From CALBTQ01 sp036725605 (GTDB lineage: Bacteria > Lernaellota > Lernaellaia > Lernaellales > Lernaellaceae), in contig DAIMDW010000015.1 in the NCBI GenBank assembly GCA_036725605.1, positions 73,271 through 137,270 on the forward strand: a stretch of 64,000 nucleotides of DNA, in the 5' to 3' direction. Below are positions 50,908 through 60,149 of this stretch, one piece after another (within the stretch, counting starts at the first letter, position 1; every line of letters starts with the position of its first letter). The position numbers and the translations under genes are program-made. Under the pieces are notes generated by a model. The model was given only the letters and a program-made list of their open reading frames with translations. It had not been told where the DNA came from and did not search any database.

Positions 50908-51908
50908 GTCGTCGCCCCCTTCCGCAACGCTGCAGCCGCGCGCTTGGCTTTTTTGCGCTCGCGCACCGTGTAGTCGATGATCGGCGCGAAGGTGTTGCCC
51001 AACAGCACCGCGAACATGAATCCTTCGGGGAAGTTGCCGAAGCTGCGGATGACCACCGTCGCCACGCCGATGACCGCCCCGTAGATCCATCGCCCGGTGT
51101 CGGTCGAGGCGCTGCTGACCGGGTCGGTCGCCATGTAGAACACGCCCAGGCCGAAACCGCCGGTGAGAATCATATACAGCGGATCGACCGCGTGGTGGTC
51201 GGTCAGGCCGAAGTTGTCGGTGAGGTAGAGGATCGTCTGCAACGCGATCGCCGTGCCCGCCGTCGCCACGACGATCCGCCAGTTGGCGTACTTCTTATAA
51301 AGGATGTAGGCGCCGCCCAGGGCGATCAGCAGGAAGCTCGTTTCACCGATGCTGCCGCCGGTGAAGCCGAAAAACGCCTGCCAATAGGGCACGGAAGCAC
51401 CTTGCGCCCCGGCGGTCAGCGGCGTGGCGCCGGTCAGGGCGTCGACCAGGTAGTTGTCCAGACCGCGCGGCCACAGGTCGGCGGCCTGACTCCAGCGAGC
51501 GGTCATCGCTACGGGAAAGCTGATGTACACGAACGCGCGGCCGGTCATCGCGGGGTTGAACGGATTTTGTCCGAAGCCGCCGAAGACCATCTTGCCGAAG
51601 GTCACCGCGAACACGACGCCGACCGCGACGATCCACAGGGGGATTGTGGGCGGCATGATCAGCGCGAAGAGCATCGAGGTGACGAAAACGGCGGCGGTGA
51701 CCGGTTTTTTCTGGCGATAGACAAAGGCGAACTCGGTGGCGAAGCCGAAAATTTGCGCGACCAGAATCACCAGGAGGGCGCGCCAGCCGAAGTTGTAAAC
51801 GCCGAACAACGCGGGCGGCAGCAGGGCGAGGGCGACATCGACATTGGGTTTCTGGTACTTGACCCAAGGTTGCTTTTTTGCCGCGCCGGTTGAAGGTTTT
51901 TCCGTCAC
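50904..51908 (-). CDS. nqrB: Na+-NQR subunit B (short form), FMN-binding
   Basis: 334 residues, shorter than the roughly 410 of Vibrio NqrB because the N-terminal region is missing. FGGFGQNPFNPAMTGRAF and the covalent FMN motif LTGATPL are present. The GGFGQNPFNPAM reading is RnfD-like, while other segments and the operon context are NQR-like, so the subunit looks intermediate. GTG 51908 has AAAGGTGAG upstream; ATG 51935 is possible too. First gene of the operon: no nqrA precedes it. Confidence 0.87.
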   Translation of the reverse strand: MTEKPSTGAAKKQPWVKYQKPNVDVALALLPPALFGVYNFGWRALLVILVAQIFGFATEFAFVYRQKKPVTAAVFVTSMLFALIMPPTIPLWIVAVGVVFAVTFGKMVFGGFGQNPFNPAMTGRAFVYISFPVAMTARWSQAADLWPRGLDNYLVDALTGATPLTAGAQGASVPYWQAFFGFTGGSIGETSFLLIALGGAYILYKKYANWRIVVATAGTAIALQTILYLTDNFGLTDHHAVDPLYMILTGGFGLGVFYMATDPVSSASTDTGRWIYGAVIGVATVVIRSFGNFPEGFMFAVLLGNTFAPIIDYTVRERKKAKRAAAALRKGATT

Positions 51909-52108
51909 TCGCTCACCTTTTACGCATCCGGGCATCCAGGCCGAAAGAGGAATGGAAAACGCCTTCCGTCTCGATCATTGAAAGACGTCAGGCTACACGA
52001 ATCCGTACTTTTTCATCCTGCATCGATGCAAAACAGATTTTTATCGAAGCGTTGACTAATCTTATTACTTTTATGGCATTTGTCCAGAAAGACGCACGAA
52101 TTTTTCCG
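51909..52108. other. non-coding stretch between nqrB and the histidine kinase gene
   Basis: About 200 nt with no gene of its own. It should hold the nqr promoter and the 3' end region of the kinase gene. No nqrA remnant can be seen in any frame. Confidence 0.6.
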
Positions 52109-54424
52109 CTAATTGGTGACGTTTCTTATCACGGCCAACAATTCTTCCACCTTATAAGGCTTGGTCGCCACGGCGTTGAAACCGTATTGGTGCGGTTCGG
52201 CCATGATCGGATCGGTGGAATAGCCGCTGGAGACGATCGCCTTCACGCTCGGATCCAGCTCGCGCAGTTTGGCGATGGCTTCCTTGCCGCCCATGCCGTA
52301 GGGAATGGTCAGATCCATGATGACCGCCGCGAACGGCCGGTCGTTTTGGCGAGCCTGTTCGTAGGCCTCGATCGCCTCTTCGCCGTTTTTGGTGCAGGTG
52401 ACTTCATAGCCGAAATGGGACAGCAGTTCTCTGGTCACTTTGAGGATCAGTTCCTCGTCGTCCATCAGCAGAATTCGTTTGTTTTCTTTCGTTGCCGCTT
52501 CTTTTTCGCTTCCCAATGACTGTATCTCCAATTGCTGTTTGATCGCCGGGAAATATAAATGAAACGTCGTGCCTTTGTCGAGTACCGAATCGACAAGAAT
52601 ATAACCATCGTGTTTTTTAACGATAGAGTGCGTGATCGCCAAACCCAGGCCGCTGCCTTTTTGCTTGGTGGTGAAGTAGGGATCGAAAATGCGATTCTTG
52701 TGATCTTCGGGAATGCCGGGTCCCTGATCGGAGATCGAAAGGCAGATGTAATCGCCCAGGGGCAACGGCAGATGATCGTCCGAGGTGATGTGGCGATTCT
52801 CACCGCGTATGACGATCGAACCACCCTGGGGCATCGCCTGATCGGCATTGGCAAGCAGGCTTTTAAGTACTTGGATGATCTGCCCCTTGTCGAATTCCAT
52901 CAGCCATAAATCTTCGGGAATTTGGATGTCGCACTGCGTTCTGGCATCGAGCATCGAGTGGCGCACCGCATCGACCACCACCTGCTTGATCGCTCCCGGC
53001 TTTTTTATGGGCATGCCGCCCAGGGAGAAGGTCAGCAGTTGTTGCGTCAGGTCCTTGGCCCGCAAGGCGGCTTCCTCGGCCTCGGTCAGACTGAGTTCGG
53101 CGCCATCGTTTCCCTCCGCCAGCAGCTTGGCCAGCGTGACGTTGCCCAGGATCGAGGTGAGAATATTGTTAAAATCGTGCGCGATCCCCCCGGCGAGGAT
53201 GCCGATGGATTCCAACTTTTGGGCGCGCAGCAATTCCTCTTCGATTTGCACGTGTTCGGTGATGTCGCGAAACACCAGTACGATGCCGATGATCTCGCCG
53301 TCGGCGTCGCGGATCGGAGCGGCCGAATCGGAAATCATCCGCTCCAGACCATGTTGCGTTACCAGAATCGTATGATCGCTCATTTCGAAGGTTTTTCCGG
53401 TCCGGATGACCCGTTCAACCGGATTTTCCAAGTGCCGGCGTGTTTCCTGCTGCAGCAGATGAAGAACATCCGCCAGGGGACGCCCGAGGGCTTGGTGTTC
53501 CTCGACACCGATCAAATCGCAGGCGACCTGATTGATCAGCGTGATGTGGCTGTGAATATCGGTGGTGATCACGCCGTCGCCGATGGAACTCAGGGTCGTG
53601 GCCAGCAATTCCTTTTCCGCGGCCAGGCGCTCCTCAGTGCGGGAATATTCGGTGATGTCGGCGATGAAACCTTCCAACGCCACGAGGTTTTCTTGCTCGT
53701 TAAACACGCCGCGCCCTTGTTCCCACACCCGTTTCCATTGATTGTCTTTGGTGTGAATGCGATAGATCATTTGAAACGCGGTGTGCAGCCGAACGCCTTC
53801 CTGTACGATATTCCCAATCAAAACCTTGTCTTGCGGATGGATCAAATCTCCGTAAGCCACGCTGTTGTTGTCGGTCAATTCTTCGGGAGTGTACCCGGTT
53901 AATGCCAGACTTCCCTCACTGGTGAATTCCATGGTGTAGTTTTCGTCGTTTTTACAACGATAAGCCATGCCGGGCAGGTTGCTGAGCAACGTGGAAAGTC
54001 GCCGTTGGCTTTCTTGGAGCTTTTCCAGGGTCGAGCGACGCTCGGAGATGTCGCGACCGTGACCGAAAAAGTAGTCCACCTCGCCGGCTTCGTTCTCGTG
54101 AAAATAGCCGTGCCATTCGATTAACAGGGCTTTTCCCGATTTGGAGTAAAGCAATGTTTCGTATTTGATGGTCTCTTTGGTCCGGATAATGTCGGCCATG
54201 ATGCTTTGGGCTTTGAAGGCCAGATCGGAGGAGATCAAGTTTTGATAATGCCGCCCGACAACCTCTTCTTCGGCGTACTCGATCGCATGTAAAAGAGAAG
54301 TATTGACCCGGGCGATCGTCCCATCAATGTTGAGCGCAACAAAGAAGGTCGGCGAATTTTCCACCGCCGTGCGATAAAAATTACATTGTGTACGCAGATG
54401 ATTTAATTCCTCACCGGATTTCAC
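52109..54424 (-). CDS. hybrid sensor histidine kinase with three PAS domains and a receiver
   Basis: 771 residues, no membrane helix, so a cytosolic sensor. Three PAS-type modules occupy roughly residues 15-130, 135-265 and 270-395. The HisKA phospho-acceptor is His416 in GGIAHDFNNIL. The ATPase has N-box LLANADQAMP, G-boxes DQGPGIP and KGSGLGLAI. A C-terminal receiver begins MDDEEL with phospho-acceptor Asp704 in MDLTIPYG. GTG 54424, with AAGGA upstream, is taken as the start; TTG 54523 extends it by 33 residues. It is divergent from the flagellar cluster but a role in motility is not shown. Confidence 0.88.
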   Translation of the reverse strand: MKSGEELNHLRTQCNFYRTAVENSPTFFVALNIDGTIARVNTSLLHAIEYAEEEVVGRHYQNLISSDLAFKAQSIMADIIRTKETIKYETLLYSKSGKALLIEWHGYFHENEAGEVDYFFGHGRDISERRSTLEKLQESQRRLSTLLSNLPGMAYRCKNDENYTMEFTSEGSLALTGYTPEELTDNNSVAYGDLIHPQDKVLIGNIVQEGVRLHTAFQMIYRIHTKDNQWKRVWEQGRGVFNEQENLVALEGFIADITEYSRTEERLAAEKELLATTLSSIGDGVITTDIHSHITLINQVACDLIGVEEHQALGRPLADVLHLLQQETRRHLENPVERVIRTGKTFEMSDHTILVTQHGLERMISDSAAPIRDADGEIIGIVLVFRDITEHVQIEEELLRAQKLESIGILAGGIAHDFNNILTSILGNVTLAKLLAEGNDGAELSLTEAEEAALRAKDLTQQLLTFSLGGMPIKKPGAIKQVVVDAVRHSMLDARTQCDIQIPEDLWLMEFDKGQIIQVLKSLLANADQAMPQGGSIVIRGENRHITSDDHLPLPLGDYICLSISDQGPGIPEDHKNRIFDPYFTTKQKGSGLGLAITHSIVKKHDGYILVDSVLDKGTTFHLYFPAIKQQLEIQSLGSEKEAATKENKRILLMDDEELILKVTRELLSHFGYEVTCTKNGEEAIEAYEQARQNDRPFAAVIMDLTIPYGMGGKEAIAKLRELDPSVKAIVSSGYSTDPIMAEPHQYGFNAVATKPYKVEELLAVIRNVTN

Positions 54425-54608
54425 AACTTTCTCATTCCTTGAGTTGTATGTTTTCTTCAATATTAAATCTATATAGTTGACCGATTCCACCTGATGCAGA
54501 CAACCCTGTAATCGGAATTCCAATTCGATATCTTTAATCGAGTTTTTTTACAATATACTTTTTTTAATTTTTGTGTTGGATAACTATTCAAACTTGAAGA
54601 CTGGCAGG

Positions 54609-54670
54609 AATGATCATAGCCGGAAAGGCAGGCAAGGCTTGCCCGTCCGGAAACGTTATGGGGTGATCAT
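54609..54670. promoter_or_regulatory. nested inverted repeats, candidate enhancer site for a sigma-54 activator
   Basis: AATGATCA near 54609 and TGATCATT near 54663 form an outer inverted repeat. Inside it are CCGGA (54620-54624) with TCCGG (54646-54650), and GGCAA (54631-54635) with TTGCC (54639-54643). No T-run follows, so a terminator is unlikely. The block ends about 75 nt upstream of the -24 element, near the distance at which enhancer-binding proteins act. Activator identity unknown. Confidence 0.4.
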
Positions 54671-54743
54671 TTTTGCCGTCCCGCAAAAGGGTCGATCTTT
54701 CTAACCTGTTGAAAAATAAGAGCAAAGTGAATGGTTGAGTTCT

Positions 54744-54759
54744 TGGCACCCTCTTTGCT
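54744..54759 (+). promoter_or_regulatory. sigma-54 promoter of the flgF operon
   Basis: TGGCACC-CTCT-TTGCT matches the sigma-54 consensus TGGCACg-N4-TTGC(A/T). GG at the -24 element is followed after exactly ten bases by GC at the -12 element. It lies 44 nt ahead of flgF ATG 54803. Middle-class flagellar genes are commonly sigma-54 dependent. Confidence 0.8.
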
Positions 54760-54802
54760 CCTCCGGACTGCGAACCAAAGTGTGCGTGGTGTGGAGGTGT
54801 TC

Positions 54803-55543
54803 ATGCACAATGCAATGTGGTCGGCGGTCGCCGGCAGCGTTTTTCAAATGCGACGCCTGGACGTCATCGCCAACAATCTGGCCAACGTGAATACCACCGG
54901 TTTTCGCGGGGATCGCATCATGTTCGATTCCTACCTGGCCCAGATCGACGATGAGCGCTTTGCCTCGAATCGCAAAAATGTGGGCAACATCTCGGATTAC
55001 ATGTACACGGCCACCAACTTCCAGCAGGGCGAGTTGCACCAGACTAACAATCCGCTCGATGTCGCGCTGGCGACCGAGGGCTATTTCGTCGTGCAGACCG
55101 ACAAGGGAACGATGTACACGCGCGCCGGCAATTTCCAGTTCGACCTGGAAGGACAATTGATGACCGGCAACGGCTTTCCCGTGCAGGGCGAGGGCGGCGC
55201 GATTCAGGTCCGCGACGGTCTGCCCTTTGAAATCGACGAGCAAGGCAGCGTGTACCAGGAGGGCGAGGAGGTCGGCCGCCTGCAGGTCGTGCAAATTCAG
55301 AATCCGGAAACCATGGAGAAGGTCGGCGGCAAAATGTTCAAGGCCACGCGCGCCACGCGCATCGCGGCCAGCGACGATCACCGGGTCGTCCAGGGCGCGC
55401 TCGAGGGCAGCAACGTCAACATTGTGCGGGAAATGGGACAGATGGTCACGGCCGGTCGCGCGTTCGAAAGCTACCAGCAGATCATCTCGATGATGGATAA
55501 CGTCAACCAACAAGCCAACAATCGTCTTTGGCAAGTAAGCTGA
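54803..55543 (+). CDS. flgF: flagellar basal-body rod protein FlgF-like
   Basis: 246 residues. The N-terminal rod motif DVIANNLANVNTTGFR and the C-terminal EGSNVNIVREMGQMVTAGRAFESYQ helix typical of flagellar rod/hook proteins are present. It forms part of the proximal rod. GGAGGT precedes the ATG. First gene of the flagellar operon and 18 nt upstream of flgG. Confidence 0.9.
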   Translation: MHNAMWSAVAGSVFQMRRLDVIANNLANVNTTGFRGDRIMFDSYLAQIDDERFASNRKNVGNISDYMYTATNFQQGELHQTNNPLDVALATEGYFVVQTDKGTMYTRAGNFQFDLEGQLMTGNGFPVQGEGGAIQVRDGLPFEIDEQGSVYQEGEEVGRLQVVQIQNPETMEKVGGKMFKATRATRIAASDDHRVVQGALEGSNVNIVREMGQMVTAGRAFESYQQIISMMDNVNQQANNRLWQVS

Positions 55544-55561
55544 TAAAGGAGGGGGCAAGCC

Positions 55562-56350
55562 ATGATGCGTGCACTGTGGACGGCCTCGACTGGGATGGGG
55601 GCGCAACAGCTCAAGATCGATGTCATTTCCAACAACCTGGCCAACGTGAACACCATCGGCTTCAAGCGTTCGCGGGCCGACTTCCAGGATTTGCTGTACC
55701 AGACCATGCGGGCGCCGGGTACGCCCAACGCGACGGGTCAACCGTCGCCGGGCGGCATCCAGCTCGGTCTGGGCGTACGCACCAGCCAGATCCAGGCGAT
55801 CTTCCAGGCGGGTGATTTGCAGCAGACGCAGAACGAACTGGACGTGGCCATCGAGGGCGACGGCTTCTTCCAGGTACAGTTGCCCAACGGCGAACTGGCC
55901 TACACGCGCGCCGGCAACTTCCGCCGCAACGCCGACGGGGCCATCGTCACGCCGGACGGCTATCTGGTGCAGCCGGAAGTGAGCATTCCTTCCGATGCGA
56001 CCAGCATCACCATCGGGCAGGACGGCACGGTGAGCGTCATCCGGCCGGGTCAGACCGAGGAAGAGGAAATCGGCACCGTGCAGTTGGCGCGCTTCACCAA
56101 CCCTTCGGGCTTGCGCTCGATGGGCCGCAACCTGCTGTATCCGACCTCCTCGTCGGGCGACGCCACGCTGGGCACCGCCGGTGACGAAGGATTCGGCACG
56201 CTGGCGCAGGGCTTCATCGAAATGAGCAACGTCAACCTGGTCGAAGAGATGGTCAACATGATCGTCGGCCAGCGGGCGTATGAAATCAGTTCGAAGGTCA
56301 TCACCACCGCCGACGCGATGCTGCAGGCGGCCGGAGCGGTGGCCAGGTAA
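55562..56350 (+). CDS. flgG: distal rod protein FlgG
   Basis: 262 residues. MRALWTASTGMGAQQLKIDVISNNLANVNTIGFK is the FlgG N-terminus, and VNLVEEMVNMIVGQRAYEISSKVITTADAML the C-terminal helix. Forms the distal rod that runs through the P and L rings. AAGGAGG upstream. ATGATG gives two adjacent starts; the first is used. Confidence 0.94.
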   Translation: MMRALWTASTGMGAQQLKIDVISNNLANVNTIGFKRSRADFQDLLYQTMRAPGTPNATGQPSPGGIQLGLGVRTSQIQAIFQAGDLQQTQNELDVAIEGDGFFQVQLPNGELAYTRAGNFRRNADGAIVTPDGYLVQPEVSIPSDATSITIGQDGTVSVIRPGQTEEEEIGTVQLARFTNPSGLRSMGRNLLYPTSSSGDATLGTAGDEGFGTLAQGFIEMSNVNLVEEMVNMIVGQRAYEISSKVITTADAMLQAAGAVAR

Positions 56351-56356
56351 CATGAG

Positions 56357-57301
56357 ATGAAAACGACGCGCATTCTATTGATCAACCTCATCCTGTGGCT
56401 GGCCCTGTCGCCGGTCGCCTGGGCCGGGTGGTACGTGCCGGCCGAGGTAACCGTGACGGGCGAGCGCATTGTGCTGGGAGATCTGGTGCGCGCCGACGAC
56501 GGCGGGGCTGCCGTGCCGGCCTGGGCGGAAACGTTCGTCAGCCAGGCGCCGGACCCCGGCCGGTCACGGACGCTGACGGCCGCCTATGTGAACCATCGGT
56601 TGCAGACGGCGGGTTTGAGCGAAGTGCGCGTGCCGGCGCAGGTCGTCGTGCGGCGACCGGGGCAACAGATCGATCCGGCGATCGGCGAACAGGCGATTGA
56701 AGCGCACATCCGCGCCAACGCACCCTGGGCTGAGAGCGAGTACACGATCGAAGTCGTGCGCCGTCACCCGGCGTTGAACGTCGAGCCCGGGCCGGTCAGC
56801 GCGCATTTGATCCACCTGGCCGATCGTTCGCTGGCGGGGCGGCGCACCTACCAGATCGAGTATCGCATCCAGGGGCGCAAGGTGGCGCGGGGCTCGTTCA
56901 GCGTCGAGGTGCACGTGATGCAAACCGTGTACGTCGCCGCGCACAAGATCGTCCGGGGCGTGGTGCTGGCTGAGATCGACTTACGTGAAAAGCAGGTCGA
57001 TCTGGCGACGGTCAAAACGCGGGCGATCGTCGAACGCGGGCAACTGATCGGCGCGCAGGCGTCGCGGGCGATTCGCGAGGGCGAGATTCTCACCGAGGCC
57101 AACATCAGCCCGACGCCCCTGGTGCGGCGCGGCGACGTGGTCACGCTGATCGTCGAGCGTGGCGGCCTGGTGGTGTCCACCTACGCGTTGGCGCGCGAAG
57201 ACGGCATCGTGGGCGAAGTGATCAAGGTCGACAATCTGCAAAGCAAAAAACAGATTCATGCGCGGGTCGTCAACGCGACGACCGTGCAGGTCATCTTTTA
57301 A
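56357..57301 (+). CDS. flgA: flagellar P-ring chaperone FlgA
   Basis: 314 residues. A signal peptide (about 1-23, ending AWAGWY) precedes the mature protein. The C-terminal SAF-type domain has VYVAAHKIVRGVVLAEIDLREKQVDL and RGQLIGAQASRAIREGEILTEAN. It helps FlgI assemble the P-ring in the periplasm. Located in the usual place ahead of flgH. Confidence 0.92.
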   Translation: MKTTRILLINLILWLALSPVAWAGWYVPAEVTVTGERIVLGDLVRADDGGAAVPAWAETFVSQAPDPGRSRTLTAAYVNHRLQTAGLSEVRVPAQVVVRRPGQQIDPAIGEQAIEAHIRANAPWAESEYTIEVVRRHPALNVEPGPVSAHLIHLADRSLAGRRTYQIEYRIQGRKVARGSFSVEVHVMQTVYVAAHKIVRGVVLAEIDLREKQVDLATVKTRAIVERGQLIGAQASRAIREGEILTEANISPTPLVRRGDVVTLIVERGGLVVSTYALAREDGIVGEVIKVDNLQSKKQIHARVVNATTVQVIF

Positions 57302-57315
57302 GAAGGGGGACGAAG

Positions 57316-58035
57316 ATGTCACACCCCAAGTGGTTTTTGTTGACGATCGTGGCGCTGGCGGCGTTGCTGGCCGGTTGCGTGACGGCCAAACCGGCGGCGA
57401 CGCAGCCGGTGCAGGGCTATCAGGCGCTGGATTTCGCCCAGCCCTATCAGCCGCAGGATCAACCGGCGGTCGAAGGGCAGGCCAGCCTGTGGCCCGGCAG
57501 CATGGGTCGCAACCTGGTGGCTGACCATCGCGCCGGCCGGATCAACGACATCATCACCGTCAGCATCGTGGAAGACGCCTCGGCCACCGGCAAGGCGAAC
57601 ACCAAGACCAGCCGTGACAGCACCATCGGCATGGGCGTAAGCGGCATGTTCGGCATGGAGCAGTCGCTGGCGCGGTCGAATCCGAACATGAACCTGGACA
57701 CCCTGGTCGGCGCGAAAACCGCCAACAGCTTTACCGGCGACGGCGAGACCACGCGCAGCACCAAGGTCGTGGCGACCATCAGTTGCACGATCGTGGAGAC
57801 CTTTGCCAACGGCAACATGCGCGTCAACGGCAAACGGATGATCAAGGTCAACGGCGAGGACCAGGTCATCACGCTGACCGGCATCGTGCGGCCCGAGGAC
57901 ATCGACAACGAAAACACGATCGAGAGCACGCGGATCGTCGATGCGCGCATCACCTACGACGGCATCGGCGTGATCGCCGACAAGCAGAAAGCCGGCTGGT
58001 TCACGCGGGTGCTCGACAACGTGTGGCCCTTCTGA
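57316..58035 (+). CDS. flgH: flagellar L-ring lipoprotein FlgH
   Basis: 239 residues. Lipobox LLAGC (Cys21). The segment LWPGSMGRNLVADHRAGRINDIITVSIVEDA is the FlgH signature, and the protein ends in the beta-rich VDARITYDGIGVI. Forms the outer-membrane ring of the basal body. Its presence proves a Gram-negative flagellum. Confidence 0.95.
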   Translation: MSHPKWFLLTIVALAALLAGCVTAKPAATQPVQGYQALDFAQPYQPQDQPAVEGQASLWPGSMGRNLVADHRAGRINDIITVSIVEDASATGKANTKTSRDSTIGMGVSGMFGMEQSLARSNPNMNLDTLVGAKTANSFTGDGETTRSTKVVATISCTIVETFANGNMRVNGKRMIKVNGEDQVITLTGIVRPEDIDNENTIESTRIVDARITYDGIGVIADKQKAGWFTRVLDNVWPF

Positions 58036-58050
58036 CGAGGGAGGCGGAAA

Positions 58051-59154
58051 ATGCGGACCCGGCAAATTTGGATCATCGCGGCGGCTCTCCTGGTGGCAAT
58101 CTTTGCCGCCCCGGTCCATGCCGCCAAGATCAAGGACATCGCCACGTTCGGCGGCGTGCGCCCCAACCAACTGGTCGGCTACGGCCTGGTCGTGGGTCTG
58201 AACAAGACCGGCGACGGCAACTCGATGCGCTCGACGACCGTGAGCATCATGAACATGCTGACGGCCATGGGCGTGAAGGTCGACCAGCGCGACATCAAAA
58301 GCGGCAACGTCGCCGCGGTGATGGTCACGGCCAGTCTGCCCGCTTTCTCCCGCCAGGGGATGAAGCTCGACGTGGCCTGCTCCTCGATCGGCGACGCGAA
58401 AAGCCTGCAGGGCGGCATGCTGATCATGACCCCGCTCAAGGGTCCCGACGGCCAGGTATACGCCGTGGCGCAGGGTCCGGTGTCGATCGGCGGATTTTCG
58501 GCCGGCGACCAGGACGAGGGCGTAACCAAGAACCATCCGACCGTCGGGCAGATTCCCTCCGGCGCGTTGGTTGAGCGTGAAATTCCTTTCCGTATCAAAG
58601 ACTTATCGACCGTCACCATCGCGTTGGATCAGCAGGATTTCACCACCGCGACCCGCACCGCGCAGGCGATCAATGACGAACTGGGCGGCGAGCCGGCCAC
58701 GGCGGTCGACAGCCGCACGGTGAAGGTCGAGGTCCCCGAGGCCTATAAAAACCAGGTGCCGCAACTGATGGCGCGCATCGAATCGCTGGACGTGCAGCCC
58801 TCGCGCATCGCCAAGGTCGTGGTCAACGAACGCACCGGCACGGTCGTGATGGGCGCGGATGTGCGCATCGATCCGGTCGCCATTTCGCACGGCAACCTGC
58901 GCATTCAGATCACCTCGACGCCGGTCATCAGCCAGCCCGGCGCGTTGTCGGGCGGCCAGACGGTCGTCGGGCAGCAGAAGGGCGTGGCCGCGACGGAAGA
59001 GGAAGCGCGTCTGTTCGTCATGCCCGCGCAGACCTCGATCGGCGATGTGGTCATGGCGCTCAACGCCATCGGCGTGACCCCGCGCGACTTGGTAGCGATT
59101 TTGCAAGCAATCAAAGCTGCCGGGGCTTTGCAGGCCCAACTGGAGATCATGTAG
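58051..59154 (+). CDS. flgI: flagellar P-ring protein FlgI
   Basis: 367 residues with a signal peptide (about 1-23). KIKDIATFGGVRPNQLVGYGLVVGLNKTGDG is the FlgI start of the mature protein, and DVVMALNAIGVTPRDLVAILQAIKAAGALQAQLEIM the end. Polymerises as the peptidoglycan ring around the rod. Confidence 0.96.
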   Translation: MRTRQIWIIAAALLVAIFAAPVHAAKIKDIATFGGVRPNQLVGYGLVVGLNKTGDGNSMRSTTVSIMNMLTAMGVKVDQRDIKSGNVAAVMVTASLPAFSRQGMKLDVACSSIGDAKSLQGGMLIMTPLKGPDGQVYAVAQGPVSIGGFSAGDQDEGVTKNHPTVGQIPSGALVEREIPFRIKDLSTVTIALDQQDFTTATRTAQAINDELGGEPATAVDSRTVKVEVPEAYKNQVPQLMARIESLDVQPSRIAKVVVNERTGTVVMGADVRIDPVAISHGNLRIQITSTPVISQPGALSGGQTVVGQQKGVAATEEEARLFVMPAQTSIGDVVMALNAIGVTPRDLVAILQAIKAAGALQAQLEIM

Positions 59155-59163
59155 GAGACGCAA

Positions 59164-59619
59164 GTGAGTCTGGTAACGGCCATCGACAACGAATCCTTCC
59201 GCTCCCTGCCGACGCAGGAACGCTCGCTCGCCCTGCAGGGCGAGCTGGCGGTCGCCCAAACGGCCGAGGGGAAGGACCAGGCCCAACAGTATTGGGAGGT
59301 GGCCGAGGGATTCGAGGAGATTTTCCTGTACACCATGCTCTCGACCATGCGCAAAACGACGATGAACTCCGGACTGCTCGGCGAAGGCAACGACGCGAAA
59401 ATCTATCAATCGATGTTCGACCAGGAAGTCGCCACGCAAATGTCCCAACGGCGTGACTTCGGTTTGGGCCGGCAGATCTTCGATTGGCTCACGCGCAACA
59501 AACCCGAATTGCGAAATGCGGTGGGAACGGCGGCGCAAGCCTACCGGGCCAACCAGACCGATGAAGTTAACTCGGTATTACAAAATTACCGATTTGAACC
59601 GATGAACGTAAATGAGTAG
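59164..59619 (+). CDS. flgJ: rod-cap protein FlgJ, N-terminal domain only
   Basis: 151 residues from GTG. FEEIFLYTMLSTMRKTTMNSGLLG and YQSMFDQEVATQMSQRRDFGLG match the FlgJ rod-binding domain. The peptidoglycan-hydrolysing C-terminal domain of enteric FlgJ is missing, as in many other phyla, so a separate hydrolase must open the wall. Confidence 0.9.
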   Translation: MSLVTAIDNESFRSLPTQERSLALQGELAVAQTAEGKDQAQQYWEVAEGFEEIFLYTMLSTMRKTTMNSGLLGEGNDAKIYQSMFDQEVATQMSQRRDFGLGRQIFDWLTRNKPELRNAVGTAAQAYRANQTDEVNSVLQNYRFEPMNVNE

Positions 59620-59725
59620 GATTCGAAAAGTGTTGATTAATTCGGTAGAAAGGAGCATGTTGGCGGTGCAAATGACGCGGTTGATCCGCGTCGGGGAAAG
59701 AAGTGGTCAACGGGCAAAAAAGGGC

Positions 59726-59753
59726 TAAAGAGATCGATTGTAAAAGCCGATGA
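59726..59753 (+). promoter_or_regulatory. sigma-28 (FliA) promoter of flgM
   Basis: TAAA (59726-59729) and GCCGATGA (59746-59753) are separated by 16 nt; the enteric consensus is TAAAGTTT-N11-GCCGATAA, equal to 15. flgM starts 36 nt downstream. The 170-nt gap between flgJ and flgM contains no gene. Confidence 0.7.
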
Positions 59754-59789
59754 AGACATCGTGATGATGATCCAAGAAGGAGGACTTTT

Positions 59790-60101
59790 ATGAAAGTCCA
59801 AAATGACCGGCCCATTATTCAGCTAGACCCCAAAGCCGTACAGGCTCAGCGCGACTCGCTGGCCACGCCGAAAGGGGCGGTCACGGCTGCGACGCCGGTT
59901 CCCGCTGAAAAAGTATCGATCTCGAAAGAAGCCCTCAACATTCAGCAGCTTGAAAAAGAGATCCAGAACGTTCCCGATGTTCGGATGGACGTGGTGGAGC
60001 GCATCAAGGCCGAAGTGGACGCCGGAACGTATGATCGCCCGGCCGACCAAGTGGCCGAATCCCTGCTGACCAGCTCGTTGATCGAATCCCTGTACCGCTG
60101 A
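59790..60101 (+). CDS. flgM: anti-sigma-28 factor FlgM
   Basis: 103 residues, mostly disordered and Ala/Val-rich at the N-terminus. The C-terminal helices (VPDVRMDVVERIKAEVDAGTY and VAESLLTSSLIESLY) are the FlgM sigma-binding part. Holds FliA inactive until the hook is complete, then leaves through the export channel. Behind a sigma-28 promoter, giving feedback on FliA. AAGGAGG before the ATG. Confidence 0.9.
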   Translation: MKVQNDRPIIQLDPKAVQAQRDSLATPKGAVTAATPVPAEKVSISKEALNIQQLEKEIQNVPDVRMDVVERIKAEVDAGTYDRPADQVAESLLTSSLIESLYR

Positions 60102-60149
60102 CATCCTTTCCATCGACAGGCCTGTTCAGGGTAGGGCAGGCAGGAAAGG

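Larger units (their letters stand above)
54425..54802. other. non-coding divergent region between kinase and flagellar cluster
   Basis: A 378-nt A+T-rich gap. It contains the kinase start region with a possible TTG start, an inverted-repeat/hairpin block at 54609-54670 and a sigma-54 promoter at 54744-54759. No gene is seen. Confidence 0.7.

Noticed and set aside
47838..51908. Reading the operon as an Rnf complex
   Set aside because: NqrF with a 2Fe-2S domain plus FAD/NAD domain is present, there is no RnfB or RnfC, and NqrE/NqrD motifs are of the NQR type.
54620..54650. Terminator between the kinase and flagellar genes
   Set aside because: The hairpin has no T-run on either strand and lies upstream of both divergent genes.
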